Source: Adiantum capillus-veneris
Taxonomy: Eukaryota; Streptophyta; Polypodiopsida; Polypodiales; Pteridaceae
NCBI GenBank assembly: GCA_014529385.2
Contig: CM043962.1
Span: 149,910,647-149,974,646 of the forward strand
DNA length: 64,000 nt
Reading direction: 5' to 3'
In this document: piece after piece, positions 44,542 to 54,061 of the stretch
Position numbering within the stretch: the stretch's first letter is position 1
Layout of the letters: every line of letters begins with the position of its first letter
Made by a program: the position numbers and the translations under genes
Notes under the pieces: model-generated
Databases searched by the model: none
Told to the model about the DNA's origin: nothing
The model's input: only the letters and a program-made list of their open reading frames with translations

Positions 44542-47420
44542 ATGGTGCTCACGGACATCACAATTGGTTTGCTTCCACCACCACGTACTCCGCACACCAA
44601 AAGCATACATATTCGCTTACCCACGGCATTTGCACCGAAGACCACTAGTGAAGGTGATCAAAGGTCATCACAGGAACGTCGCACCGCTTGTGAGACCAAT
44701 GTTGACATTTGGGTGGATGGCCATTTGTACCCTTACGATCCTATAAGCCGCTTCCATCCACCGTTTAATAGCCTTTCCACATTTCTTCAATTTCTTGGGA
44801 GGGGAGAAGCAGGCTTGTTAGGCTATTGCAAGCGACTGTGTATGGGTGCAAGTGCTTCTTTGCATATGTGGATGCACGAATGTCAAGCTCTTCACCTCAA
44901 GACGACGGCATTACAAGAGAGTGTTGCCTCTTCGGAGAGGGTAGTTAAAAGTCTTGAACAACAAATGCAAGAAAAGGAGTCTCACATCCAGAAGCTTACC
45001 AACACCATCACATACTTGAAAGAAACACCCCTTGGTGCAAGGGAACGCAAACGCCCGTATTCATCCATTGAAACTCTTGCACATTCCGGAGGAGCACGCA
45101 AACGACGAGTTACAGCCACAAGGTGATTTGGTCTTTACTTGCATGCTGCATTCTTACTTCACACTATTTTCTAACATTTATGTTTATTTGTTGCTAGAAA
45201 CTTCATCCAGGAGGCATGCGGTGGAACAAGCCAAGATAATCAAGTCAACCTTCTCACTAGTTGTCTCAATACCGAGGACGTTATTTCTATCTTACAATCA
45301 CCTGGAGGTAAGCACATTAAGGATGCAGTCACCAAGGACCTTATGCGTAAATTAAGAAATGTGGTTAATGATGATGACGTTCAACAAGCTTGTGATGAGG
45401 CTGGAATCAGCACCAAAGCCTATCAGGCTATATTTCAACTCCTAAAGGATGCCCTCAAAGAACATGGCATTGTGGAAAACCTATTTCCCGTTCCTCACAA
45501 GGTCAAGCTCGCAAAGAAGGCCACAAACGAAGATGTGTTCTCCCGCATTGGGACATACCTACACATTGAGGACACAATGCCAACTTCCCTTTATGCTTCG
45601 TGCGCAACAAAGACAAGGGGAAAAGCTAAGAAACAATCCATAAGACCTTCGAATAAGGGCTTTCCTTACACAATGTGGAACAATATTTTCGTGGATCTTA
45701 GAAGGCTTCAAGAAGCCATGCTTAGATTTTACGAGTTACCTGAAGAAGGTGACACACTTTACTTTTTTCTTTGGTATTATTCTTTTCATAGAAGCTGAAG
45801 TTTAAGGTCTTAGCACTATTTATTTTGTAGCGCTTGGCACAAAATTCGCTTTTGTGCTGAAACTCGATGAGTGTCAAATAGTGAAAGGCCGAAGGTTAGA
45901 GAGGCTAAGTGTCACTCTAATGAACGAGGCCCTTCTGCAAACCAAGAGAAGGGATTCAGTCGAGCCATATCCCACCCTATCTTTTAGCGTGCAATCAGAG
46001 AAAGACATTTGGTGGTTGGGTGCTATTGAGGTGCCCAAAGAGACCAATGGAGTACTTTCGTGGATTTTTGAGAGAACTCCATGGATCACAGAAGTAATAC
46101 ACTCCCAAATTGCAGATCAGAAGTTGGAGATTGAGGGCTTTGGTAGTTATGATGTGGAGTGGCACTTAGGTGGGGATTTGAAGACCATAAAGTGTTTGCT
46201 TGGATGCAAACAAGGGGCTTCTTCTCTCATGCCTTGTCCATTTTTCACTCGAGGGTACAAACCTAATGGACAAAAATCACATAAGAGCACTGCAAAGGCC
46301 AGTTACATGCTTCCATGGCAAGGGCATGGAGAATAAGGGTTAGATTGTCATGATGTCGGAGATGAAGGTAGAGAATGGGAAGCGTCTATTCTGAGATGTC
46401 CCATGCTCAATGCCCCAGACCGTGATCAAAAGGACCACACTTGGAATCCAATCTTTCGATTTCCTCTATCGAATGTACATTTTTGTACATTACACGCATT
46501 CATGCGTATTTTTGATAGGCTATTGAAGCTCCACATTGACTATGCTTTCACAATGAAACCGTTGGAAAAGTCCCAGGAAGCGATCGAAAGAGTGGATGTA
46601 CTCTTGAATTCCATTGGCTGTCATGGTGGAAATGTGTCTATAGTTGCTGCAAAGAACACAGGGGAGGCCCATGAAATTGCTCAACAAGTGTCAATGAGTG
46701 GACAAAAAGCTACACACTTTTTGAAGAAAGTTTCCCAAGGAAAGCCAAGTCGATATGATGCTCAAAGCAGCTCCAACCAGCAGGTAGGTAACCTTTGGGA
46801 GCTTTGGAAGGAGTTATGCAAAGCTACTACTGACAATGATTCAAATGGCGAGCTTGCAAACAAGCGCAAGCAAGTTTGGGCCCATTTTGATAAAATGGTC
46901 AAGCTTATGAGTCTTAACAGCACAACAGAAGAACAACGGCAATCATTTCAAGAAGCTTTGGCGGATTTTACCAAGGTCTTCACCCTTTCTTGGGGTGAAA
47001 ATAACATCACACATTACATGGTAAGTCATTCATGGTGTATTCATTACAAGGGATTGTTTTTATTTACTAATGTGGATCGTTTGCTCATGTGAACAGCATA
47101 TCTTGTTTGCGCAAGGTGCATTTTTTATGCACAAGTATGGATCGCTTGAAATTTTTAGCACTCAAGGCATGGAGAAGTCCCATTATCGAGCAAGGGGAGT
47201 GTACTTCAAAAATACTCGACATGGTGGTGGAATGGTGCAATCCAATTATTTGGAGGAGATGTTTAACTGGTTTTTTCGCACAACATTTGCTCGTAAGCTC
47301 ACAATGGAGCGTGCGCGACAATCTAAGATTGCTATTGAAGTGCGCAAATGGAGTCGTCAAGAGCATAGCAACAAGTGGAAAATGTCGCAAGGTCCCACCA
47401 AGCATGCTGCATGGCGGTGA
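44542..47420 (+). CDS. Element B gene 4: transposase-like protein, four exons, one in-frame stop
   Basis: Exons 44542-45122, 45198-45748, 45831-47020 and 47097-47420, all GT-AG, add up to exactly 882 codons. One TAA (46334-46336) interrupts exon 3. In order: a domain with DIWVDGHLYPYDP (about 55-110), a coiled coil (about 125-165), a basic stretch, an RNase H-like core candidate with VLKLDECQIVKG (Asp at about 390), WHLGGDLKTIKCLLGCKQG with a nearby cysteine motif (about 485-510), FCTLHAFMRIFDRLLKLHIDY (about 595-612) and STQGMEKSHYRARGVY with a Glu at about 799, then NTRHGGG. The GDLK...LLG...C pattern and a late Glu are seen in several eukaryotic DDE-type transposases, so it is the likely transposase. 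The family was not identified. Element A has a homologue. Confidence 0.8.
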
Positions 47421-47566
47421 TGCAGAGTGCGACAAGGATCAAAGTGGATACTGCGCGAGTCACTAAACGTGAACGTAGGGTCCAACTCTTAGCGACATGT
47501 TTATTTAAAAAATAATACTTCTTTTAAAAAAATTAGTGTGAACAGGGCCCTTTTTAAATGGGCCCT

Positions 47567-47573
47567 TATAAAT
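47567..47573 (+). promoter_or_regulatory. TATA box of the element B H3-like gene
   Basis: TATAAAT 59 bp before the ATG at 47632, directly preceded by two GGGCCC boxes (47545, 47560) that resemble the TGGGCC site II motif of plant promoters. The gene therefore probably has its own promoter between gene 4 and gene 3. Confidence 0.6.
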
Positions 47574-47631
47574 ATTGCATGCTCTCATAAATCACTCATT
47601 TCTTAAGAACAGGTGAGCTCTTACCAACGAA

Positions 47632-48528
47632 ATGGCGCGCACCAAACAAACCGCGAAAGAGCATCCGCCTGCCAACAAAAACACCCTTCAAGGATGTGAG
47701 AAGCCGTCATGGCTTAAAGGCACAAGAAAACGGCCACGAACACCTGGCCGTTCCAGGAACTCTTTTGGTAGTGGGCATGGTGGTAGGGCACGAGAGTCAT
47801 CAAGGACTGTTGAATCTCCACCTCCTCAAGATATAACACCTAGAAAGAGAATGAAGCAACGTGCCCAGCGCTGGAGAGAAGCAGAGGGCCAGCAAACATC
47901 AGAGTCCGATAGGGAGCAGCCGTCGCGCCCCCAATCACAAGCAGGACCATCCAGGACTCGGGTGGTCAATACAGACACCGAATCAGAGAGTGAGCCACCA
48001 TGGCTGCGAGAAAACATACCGCGCACACACCGGGTGGCCGTTGGGGGGAAGACATTGCCTCAAGGCAAAGGAGCTCTCCCCACACGACAAGATCGGCAAC
48101 CAAGGGAAGAGGAAGAATCAGAACAGGCTGCAGAACCAGCCCCTAAGCATGTAAACAGACGCAAGTCTAAGTTTTTCAAGAAGCCTTCACGCCGCCCGCC
48201 AGCAAATGTGCAAGTGCCCCCAAGACAACCGCAGCGACGCCGAAAAATAGCAAGGGCATTTGCAGAAATCCGCCACTACCAGAAGACGACGGAGCTCTTG
48301 ATTCGACGCGCCCCCTTTGCTCGCACTGTGAAGGAAGTGCTTCAAATCTATGGAAATCAGTATAGAATGCAAGCAATAGCGCTAGAGGCTATTCAAGAAG
48401 CTGCAGAGGCCCACATCATTTCAGTGTTGGAAGATACCAACCTATGTGCCATTCATGCAAAGCGAGTGACAATACAGCCAAAAGATATGCAGCTTGCACG
48501 ACGATTGCGACGAGACTTCGAGCATTAG
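47632..48528 (+). CDS. Element B gene 3: histone H3-fold protein with MARTKQTA tail and about 200-residue disordered insert
   Basis: A single uninterrupted exon of 298 residues. Residues 1-8 are MARTKQTA, identical to the H3 N-terminus around Lys4; the ARKS motif around Lys9 is not kept. Residues about 10-206 are low complexity, rich in Arg, Lys, Ser, Pro, Glu, Gln (for example [15 protein letters not shown] and [12 protein letters not shown]). Residues about 207-298 are an H3 histone fold: [18 protein letters not shown] (alpha-N and loop), alpha-1 to alpha-2 of canonical length, [27 protein letters not shown]. By eye about 52 of 90 positions match canonical H3. Loop 1 is not lengthened as in plant CENH3. 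It should be able to pair with H4 in a nucleosome (inference). It lies 212 bp after gene 4 on the same strand. Confidence 0.93.
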   Translation: MARTKQTAKEHPPANKNTLQGCEKPSWLKGTRKRPRTPGRSRNSFGSGHGGRARESSRTVESPPPQDITPRKRMKQRAQRWREAEGQQTSESDREQPSRPQSQAGPSRTRVVNTDTESESEPPWLRENIPRTHRVAVGGKTLPQGKGALPTRQDRQPREEEESEQAAEPAPKHVNRRKSKFFKKPSRRPPANVQVPPRQPQRRRKIARAFAEIRHYQKTTELLIRRAPFARTVKEVLQIYGNQYRMQAIALEAIQEAAEAHIISVLEDTNLCAIHAKRVTIQPKDMQLARRLRRDFEH

Positions 48529-48659
48529 CCGAAGTTACCCCTCTTTTTGTATTGCACACCCTTATCTTTGTAATGATTTGACTTTCCAATGACAATATGA
48601 TCAACAGTTGTGTCTACTCTGTCTATTATCTTTGTAATTTCAAGTTCTGTATGTAATTG

Positions 48660-49870
48660 TAGTCAATTTCAGTAAATTTGTGCATTTTAAGTAACCTTAG
48701 GGGTAGATAAGCCTACAAGGGGCAAAAAAAGGCCTGGCCACAAGGGCGCGCAAATGGCCCATCCATCAGTTTTGGATGGGCCATTTGCGCGCCCTTGTGG
48801 CCAGGCCTTTTTTTGCCCCTTGTAGCCTTATCTACCCCCAAGGGTACTTAAAATAACCAAATTTACTAAAACCTATTGGTTTTGCATCAATATTTTATAT
48901 GGATCCTTATGGACACCTTTTTTTGGTCATTTCAAGCTTTGAATTCCTTATAGGATATCAAAACTAATAACATATTGTGAAACCAAGTGTCCAATGTAAT
49001 TTGACTTTTTGGTGCAAGGGTGTAGTAGGTAGAGCAAGTGATAGTTTGCTGGAAACTTCATTTTATAATTGATTTGAGCTTTTCAAGTGTCCTTGAGTGT
49101 GAACATATACTGGAATTGCCATAAAAAGGTTGCATTTAAATGAATGATGCAAAACCAATCCATTGCAATAAATTTGTGCTTTTTAAGTACCGTAGGGGGT
49201 AGATTAGCCTATAAGGGGAAAAAAAATGCCTGGCCACAAGGGCGTGCAAATGGCCCATCCAAAACTGATGGATGGGCCATTTGCGCGCCCTTGTGGCCAG
49301 GCCTTTTTTAGCCCCTTATAGGCCAATCTACCCCCTAGGGTACTTAAAAAGCACAAATTTATTGCAATGGATTGGTTTTGCATCAATATTTTATATGGAT
49401 CCTTATGGACACCTTTTTTTTTGGTCATTTCAAGCTTTGAATTCCTTATAAGATATCAAAACAAATAACATATTGGGAAACCAAGTGTCCAATGTAATTT
49501 GACTTTTTGGTGCAAGGGTGTAGTAGGTAGAACTAAAGCAAGTGATAGTTTGCTGGAAACTTCATTTCATAATTGATTTGAGCTTTTCTAGTGTCCTTGA
49601 GTGTGAACATATACTGGAATTGCCATAAAAAGGTTGCATTTAAATGAATGCTACAAAACCAATCCATTGCAATAAATTTGTGCTTTTTAAGTACCCTAGG
49701 GGGTTAGATTAGCCTGTAAGCTACAAAAAATGCCTGGCCACAAGGGCGCGCAAATGGCCCATCCAAAACTGATGGATGGGCCATTTGCGTGCCCTTGTGG
49801 CCATGCATTTTTTGTAGCTTATAGGCTTATCTAACCCCCTATGGTACTTAAAAATCACAATTATACTCAA
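48660..49870. repeat. Three tandem units (period about 496 bp), each with a near-perfect hairpin of about 200 bp
   Basis: Hairpins at about 48671-48868, 49148-49382 and 49660-49860. The core arm reads GGCCACAAGGGCGCGCAAAT then GGCCCATCC, with a loop of 7-9 bases (AAAACTGAT or TCAGTTT). Between them, single-copy linkers repeat (GGATCCTTATGGACACC at 48901 and 49397). They lie between the converging 3' ends of the H3-like gene and gene 2. I see no coding function. Confidence 0.92.
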
Positions 49871-50030
49871 TTTGACTTCAATTACATACCTTGAAATAAC
49901 AAAGTCAAAAAACAATTCATATCACCAATTGAAACAATTTTCAAGATTGACAAATCAGATTGAAAAGAATTTGCAATATAGAGAGACAATTTCAAATATT
50001 GTTTATTCCTTCTAGCATGGTGATTTTACA

Positions 50031-51606
50031 TCATGTATCTGAGGAGTTCAGAATTTTTTTGACCATTTCCTGGCGCCTATTTTGCGCGTAAGGCAACTCC
50101 CCAGTCAAGAGGGATTGCGCTATGGCATTTGGGTCAGTTGAGCCAATGGAAGCATGTATCCCTATCTGGGCAAGCACTTTACCACGAAAGCCAGTGCCAA
50201 ACGCTGTGCATACAAGGGATCTACGCACTAGGAACACTTGATGCGCAGTTTGAGCAATGGTACTCAAACACAAAAACTTGCTCAAAGCTTTTAACGACCA
50301 AGTCATAAAATGGGCTTGGGGAGTAAATTCATTATAGATAATGGCCACATCGCCAGGGGGGAGTTGTCCGAGGTAATGCGCAAGGGAAGCTTGAGGTCCA
50401 AAGCCCGTCCGCTTGCCACCCGTCCTTGCAGCAAAATCATCAACCTCCACAACATCCTGTCATAAACCGATGAAGGTTGAGAAAAAAGACAACGAAGGAT
50501 AAAATAGTAACATGAAAATTAGGTACAGTTTACCTCCTGCTCCTTGTCATCCTCCTCCCTGTTGCCCTTTGCATCCAAGTCAATGGTCCCATGCACCACA
50601 GATACAAGCTTTGGATCATCAGATGGGAGGTTGCATAATGGCATAGGCATCCTAGCAGCCTCAACCTTGGCTTGCGTGGCTTGGAAATCTTCATCAGCCA
50701 CGTGCAACTGCTCTGCTGCCAGGACCTCCGCACATACAACTGCAATAGTGTCAGCAACAGAGTCCCCATCTGGCAAGAGCTTGCTTTCTAGGGCATCTGG
50801 CGTATTGTCTAAGGGACATTTGCTGCTGTTGCATAGCACGCTCAAGCATTCATCCATGCGCAGGCCAAATGCTTTTTCCAAATCATGCAGGAACACAAAC
50901 TCCTCCCTATCCACTAACACTGAGGAGAAGCGGCTAATTTCTACCTCTGGGATAGCCACATCCGTCAGTGGTAGTGGCATTGGAGTGTCACTAGGGCCAG
51001 CCGCAACTATGGATTTCTCAACCACTTCCTCAAGACCCCTAGGGTACTCCAGCTGGTGTGCTTTTCCTTCCGCTGCAGGGTTCATGGGGATAACCTGCTG
51101 CTCCTTGGTGTCCTTGATAAAGGACCCAACTTGAAGGTGTGGTAAGCGGAGCTCCTCCAAATCAGGTTCCTCACTCACCAAGAAGATAAATGTTGCGAGC
51201 CGAGAAAGGTACTCCACCCCCAACTTGCGCTTCTTGAGCGCTGACACCCCAGGGGCTTGCTCGTCCAAGTAATGGCCTGCATTGGTTGCAATTTCTTGGA
51301 ATCGTTGCAACCGCTTGGCGAATGGACGATCACCTTTGTGTATATAGCGCAAAAGATCACAAGGCACCCGATCCCTGTATGTGGGGGGATAGATACAGAA
51401 TATTTTATGATGTGCTCCTCCATGAACGCAGAAATCTCCTCGAATGCATCCATGTGAAGGGCAACTGTGGCGTCAAGGTCGGGGAGACGAGTAAAAAAGG
51501 TGTGGAGGTCCAACTTCCCTTTGTATTTGGTGTCCTCGAGGAAGAGGATGAAGCGTGACAAAGGGGTGGATGTGGGTACAGATGTAGAGGCTGTGGCAGC
51601 ATCCAT
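50031..51606 (-). CDS. Element B gene 2 (unknown function), one frameshift
   Basis: Start ATG at 51606 (MDAATASTSVPTS), 83 bp after a TATA box. Exon 1 is 51606-50534 and exon 2 is 50456-50031, with a 77-bp phase-0 GT-AG intron conserved in element A. One base is missing near 51383-51410, probably at a six-C run (51383-51388, G on the plus strand), so the frame shifts between AFMEEHIIK and CDLLRYIHKG; the total would otherwise be about 500 codons. It could be a sequencing error. Landmarks: VLVDREEFVFLHDL, an acidic middle (NREEDDKEQE), and exon 2 with DDFAARTGGKRTGFG, LAHYLGQLPPGD, VFLVRRSLVCTAF. No family recognised. Convergent with the H3-like gene, tandem with gene 1. Confidence 0.8.
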
Positions 51607-51688
51607 GTTTAGCCTGGGGTGTGGATAGAGAGTGGAGGAGCTCAGGAGTTGCAAAAGTGAAAATAGTGAATGAGTTAGGTGGCCCCCC

Positions 51689-51695
51689 TTTTATA
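51689..51695 (-). promoter_or_regulatory. TATA box of element B gene 2
   Basis: TATAAAA on the minus strand, 83 bp before the gene 2 ATG. Confidence 0.55.
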
Positions 51696-51851
51696 ATGTA
51701 CCCTTTTTTTAAGACATTAAAAAAAAAGGCACTTTCACCAAAAAATGATTTGTCATCCCAATGCAAAAAATTATATTCAAAGGCATGATTTGCCGAAGCA
51801 AATCATGTTGATTACAGAAGTTGCAATATGAAAATTGCAAGAGTTACAAAG

Positions 51852-53192
51852 TTATAAGATCGATAGCATAGTTCCATCTATCCCCCAGTCCTCCTCGACC
51901 TTCAATTTGTCTTCCATTCTCTTCCCAATCTGCGGACATTCATAACAATAAGCATCTAATGATCGACAAACCATGATGTATTGAAAATGTGGTGGAAGGA
52001 TTCTCACCTTGTGACCTTGTAAACGAAATTGTGCTTGTTGAAGGGCCTCAAAACCCATAATAACCAAATGTTCTCGAACATTACTGAGAGTCCAATGCTT
52101 GTTCACTTGGACTGCCTCCAAAGCATCGTTGGGCATCTTCACTGCAATGTCAAAGCTTGCAATAGCGCCGTCTACACTCTGTAAGGGAGTCCACACTCCA
52201 AGCTTGCACATCCAACGATCATAGTGAAATCGTATGTACAAGGAGGTGCGGGATTTCAAATAGCGCATTCCAATACCTGAAGCTCCAACCTTACAACGGT
52301 ACCGGTCCCCGTTGTGCATGCCCTCCACAAAACCCCAGTCCTCTTCTAAAAGCCTTCCTAATTCCTCGTAATGCGCATCTTTACATACAAGCATTGTGGT
52401 AGTCTCCACAAATCCAAACTCTTTAAAAATGTGCACAAAACAATGAATAGGCAAACACCAGCTCAAGCCCACAGACCTAGAAGCTTTAGAGTATTTCAAA
52501 GAGTTTTGAACATCCATTATCATCTTTTGCTTGAAAGATGCTACCGACCACAAATCTCGGACCGGCCACTCCATACTTAATAAGGAAGTTACTTTGATGG
52601 GTTCAAGCGTTCCAAATGCTTGTGTAGAAGTAGGGACAATATAGGAGTGAGAATAGAAGAAAATCCTTCTTTGAACCAGTTTGGTTGGGCAAAGATGCGG
52701 GAACATTATTGCTCCAATATCCGCATGTATAGCATTGAATGTGCCGGAGAGACTATGTAGTGGCTGCTCCTCCACCAACGTGGATGGAAATATGACTATA
52801 AATGCATGACAAATGTTAAGTATGAATCCATAATAACATTACACTGTGATTTCACACCTAGCTTTGTATTCTCAAAACATGTACTTACAATGTGTTGGAA
52901 ATCGAGGTGGTTGTTGCAAGTGCATGGTTGACATTGAGAAAACATGTTGCACAATGGCTATGGTCCCCTTGTCTTTGCGGTTCTTGAAGCCAAGGAGCTT
53001 TCCTTTCCAATGAAGATCCAAGTTTGCACGATTCCGCACACGATGAGGGCCAACAGCAGATGGTTGCATGTATACCCAAGCACCTTTGGTGAACTCTTGT
53101 GGCACCCACTCATCATCTACACCTCTAGTGTTGTGGCATGCAAGTGCTGTGACCTCATCCTTTGGTCGCCTTTGCGAAGTAGAGTTGGCCAT
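51852..53192 (-). CDS. Element B gene 1 (unknown function), intact
   Basis: Start ATG at 53192 (MANSTSQRRPKDEV). Exon 1 is 53192-52889 and exon 2 is 52795-51852, with a 93-bp GT-AG intron in phase 1. The joined frame is 415 residues without a stop. Exon 1 holds VYMQPSAVGPHRVRNR, HWKGKLLGFKNRKDKG and IAIVQHVFSM; exon 2 starts near HSLSGTFNAIHADIG and includes IFFYSHSYIVPTS, MEWPVRDLW and DRYRCKVGASGIGMRYL. Intron position and phase match element A gene 1. A conserved strand-rich block in exon 1 could be a BAH-like chromatin-binding module, which would fit with an H3 partner, but this is weak. It is the only gene besides the H3-like one that is uninterrupted in this copy. Confidence 0.82.
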
Positions 53193-53305
53193 GGTTGAGC
53201 AAAGCAAACTAGGAGGAGGAGAAGAACCTTGCTTGTTGCTACAATGTAGGTGTGATAAAGTGATATGAGAAAATGGTCAACCCTTGTGGCAATGGGAGGA
53301 GAAGA

Positions 53306-53445
53306 TGGACAACCCTTGCTTGGTGTGGCACTGGGAGGAGAAGGTGGATAAGCCTTGCTTGGTGTGGCACTGGGAGGAGAAGGTGGATAAGCCTTGCTTG
53401 GTGTGGCACTGGGAGGAGAAGGTGGATAAGCCTTGCTTGGTGTGG
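53306..53445. repeat. 39-bp minisatellite upstream of element B gene 1
   Basis: About three and a half copies of a unit containing CCTTGCTTGGTGTGGCACTG and GGAGGAGAAGGTGGATAAG, 115-250 bp before the gene 1 ATG, in its likely promoter or 5' UTR. Confidence 0.93.
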
Positions 53446-53860
53446 CAATGGAAGGTGGTAGGGGAGGAGAGAGGAGCTTCCTTGCTGCAGCAATGGAGAT
53501 GGTGTAAAGAGAGAGAGTGTTGGAGTAGAGGATGAGTGTGATGGTTGCAACCAAGGAGGGGTTGGAAAAGGGGTTCTAGAGAGAGAAAATCCCTTTTTGC
53601 CTAATAACTAATTTTGGGGGAGCTCTGGATAGCAAAAAAAGATTTTTAAAAAGTTTTTTAAAAATTTTGAATTTTAGGGTTTTTGGATGCACGTTTTGAC
53701 TTTTTGAGATCAAAAAATGCTTTCTTGACCATAAAATAGTTCTAGGGGGGTTTTCAGAAGATGAAATTTGAGTTTTGAAATTTTTGAAAAATTTCAAATT
53801 TTTGGGATTTTTTCAAAACCGGATCAAAAAGGAGGGAAGTTGGAGGTTCCATATGGCCCA

Positions 53861-53886
53861 CCCCCCCCCCCCCCCCCCCCCCCCCC
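53861..53886. repeat. 26-base C homopolymer near the right end of element B
   Basis: Pure C run followed by short ACCCC units. Length may be unreliable in sequencing. Confidence 0.95.
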
Positions 53887-54009
53887 ACCCCACCCCACCT
53901 TCTCACTAGGTAGGAGCCCATTAAAAAAGTGTAAGACTACTTTGTCCCCCTACATTTTTGAGGGCATAGAGTGTGTCCACCACCCTCTTCTCATTGGCTG
54001 GCCTCTAAT

Positions 54010-54057
54010 TAACCTTAATCCCAAAGGGCCCCTACAGGGTTCATATTTTTCCTAATG
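54010..54057 (-). repeat. Right terminal inverted repeat of element B
   Basis: On the minus strand it starts CATTAGGAAAAATATGAACC and continues with GGGGCCCTTTGGGATTAAGG, matching 43951-44018. The GGGGCCC...CTTT stretch also resembles the repeat of element A. Confidence 0.85.
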
Positions 54058-54061
54058 GAGG

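Larger units (their letters stand above)
43951..54057. mobile_element. Element B: DNA transposon of about 10.1 kb carrying a histone H3-like gene, mostly intact
   Basis: Terminal inverted repeats start CATTAGGAGAAATATGAACC at 43951 and, on the minus strand, CATTAGGAAAAATATGAACC at 54057. Order from left: gene 4 (+, transposase-like, 44542-47420), gene 3 (+, H3-like, 47632-48528), three hairpin repeats (48660-49870), gene 2 (-, 51606-50031), gene 1 (-, 53192-51852). This is element A turned round. Four bases outside the ends are GACG (43947-43950) and GAGG (54058-54061), a possible imperfect 4-bp target duplication; a length of 1 modulo 3 is what restores the interrupted gypsy-1 frame. Gene 1 and the H3-like gene are uninterrupted; gene 4 has one stop and gene 2 one frameshift. 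Confidence 0.9.

Noticed and set aside
46255-46343. Possible intron removing the TAA in element B gene 4
   Set aside because: GT at 46255 and AG at 46343 would enclose 89 bp, which does not keep the downstream frame.
47632-48528. An ordinary host histone H3 gene next to a transposon
   Set aside because: The insert of about 200 residues, its place inside the terminal repeats, and a broken counterpart at the same place in element A argue that it belongs to the element.
48660-49870. CRISPR-like array (repeated units with hairpins)
   Set aside because: Units are about 496 bp with long hairpins, in a plant-type nuclear context with introns. There are no short repeats with unique spacers.
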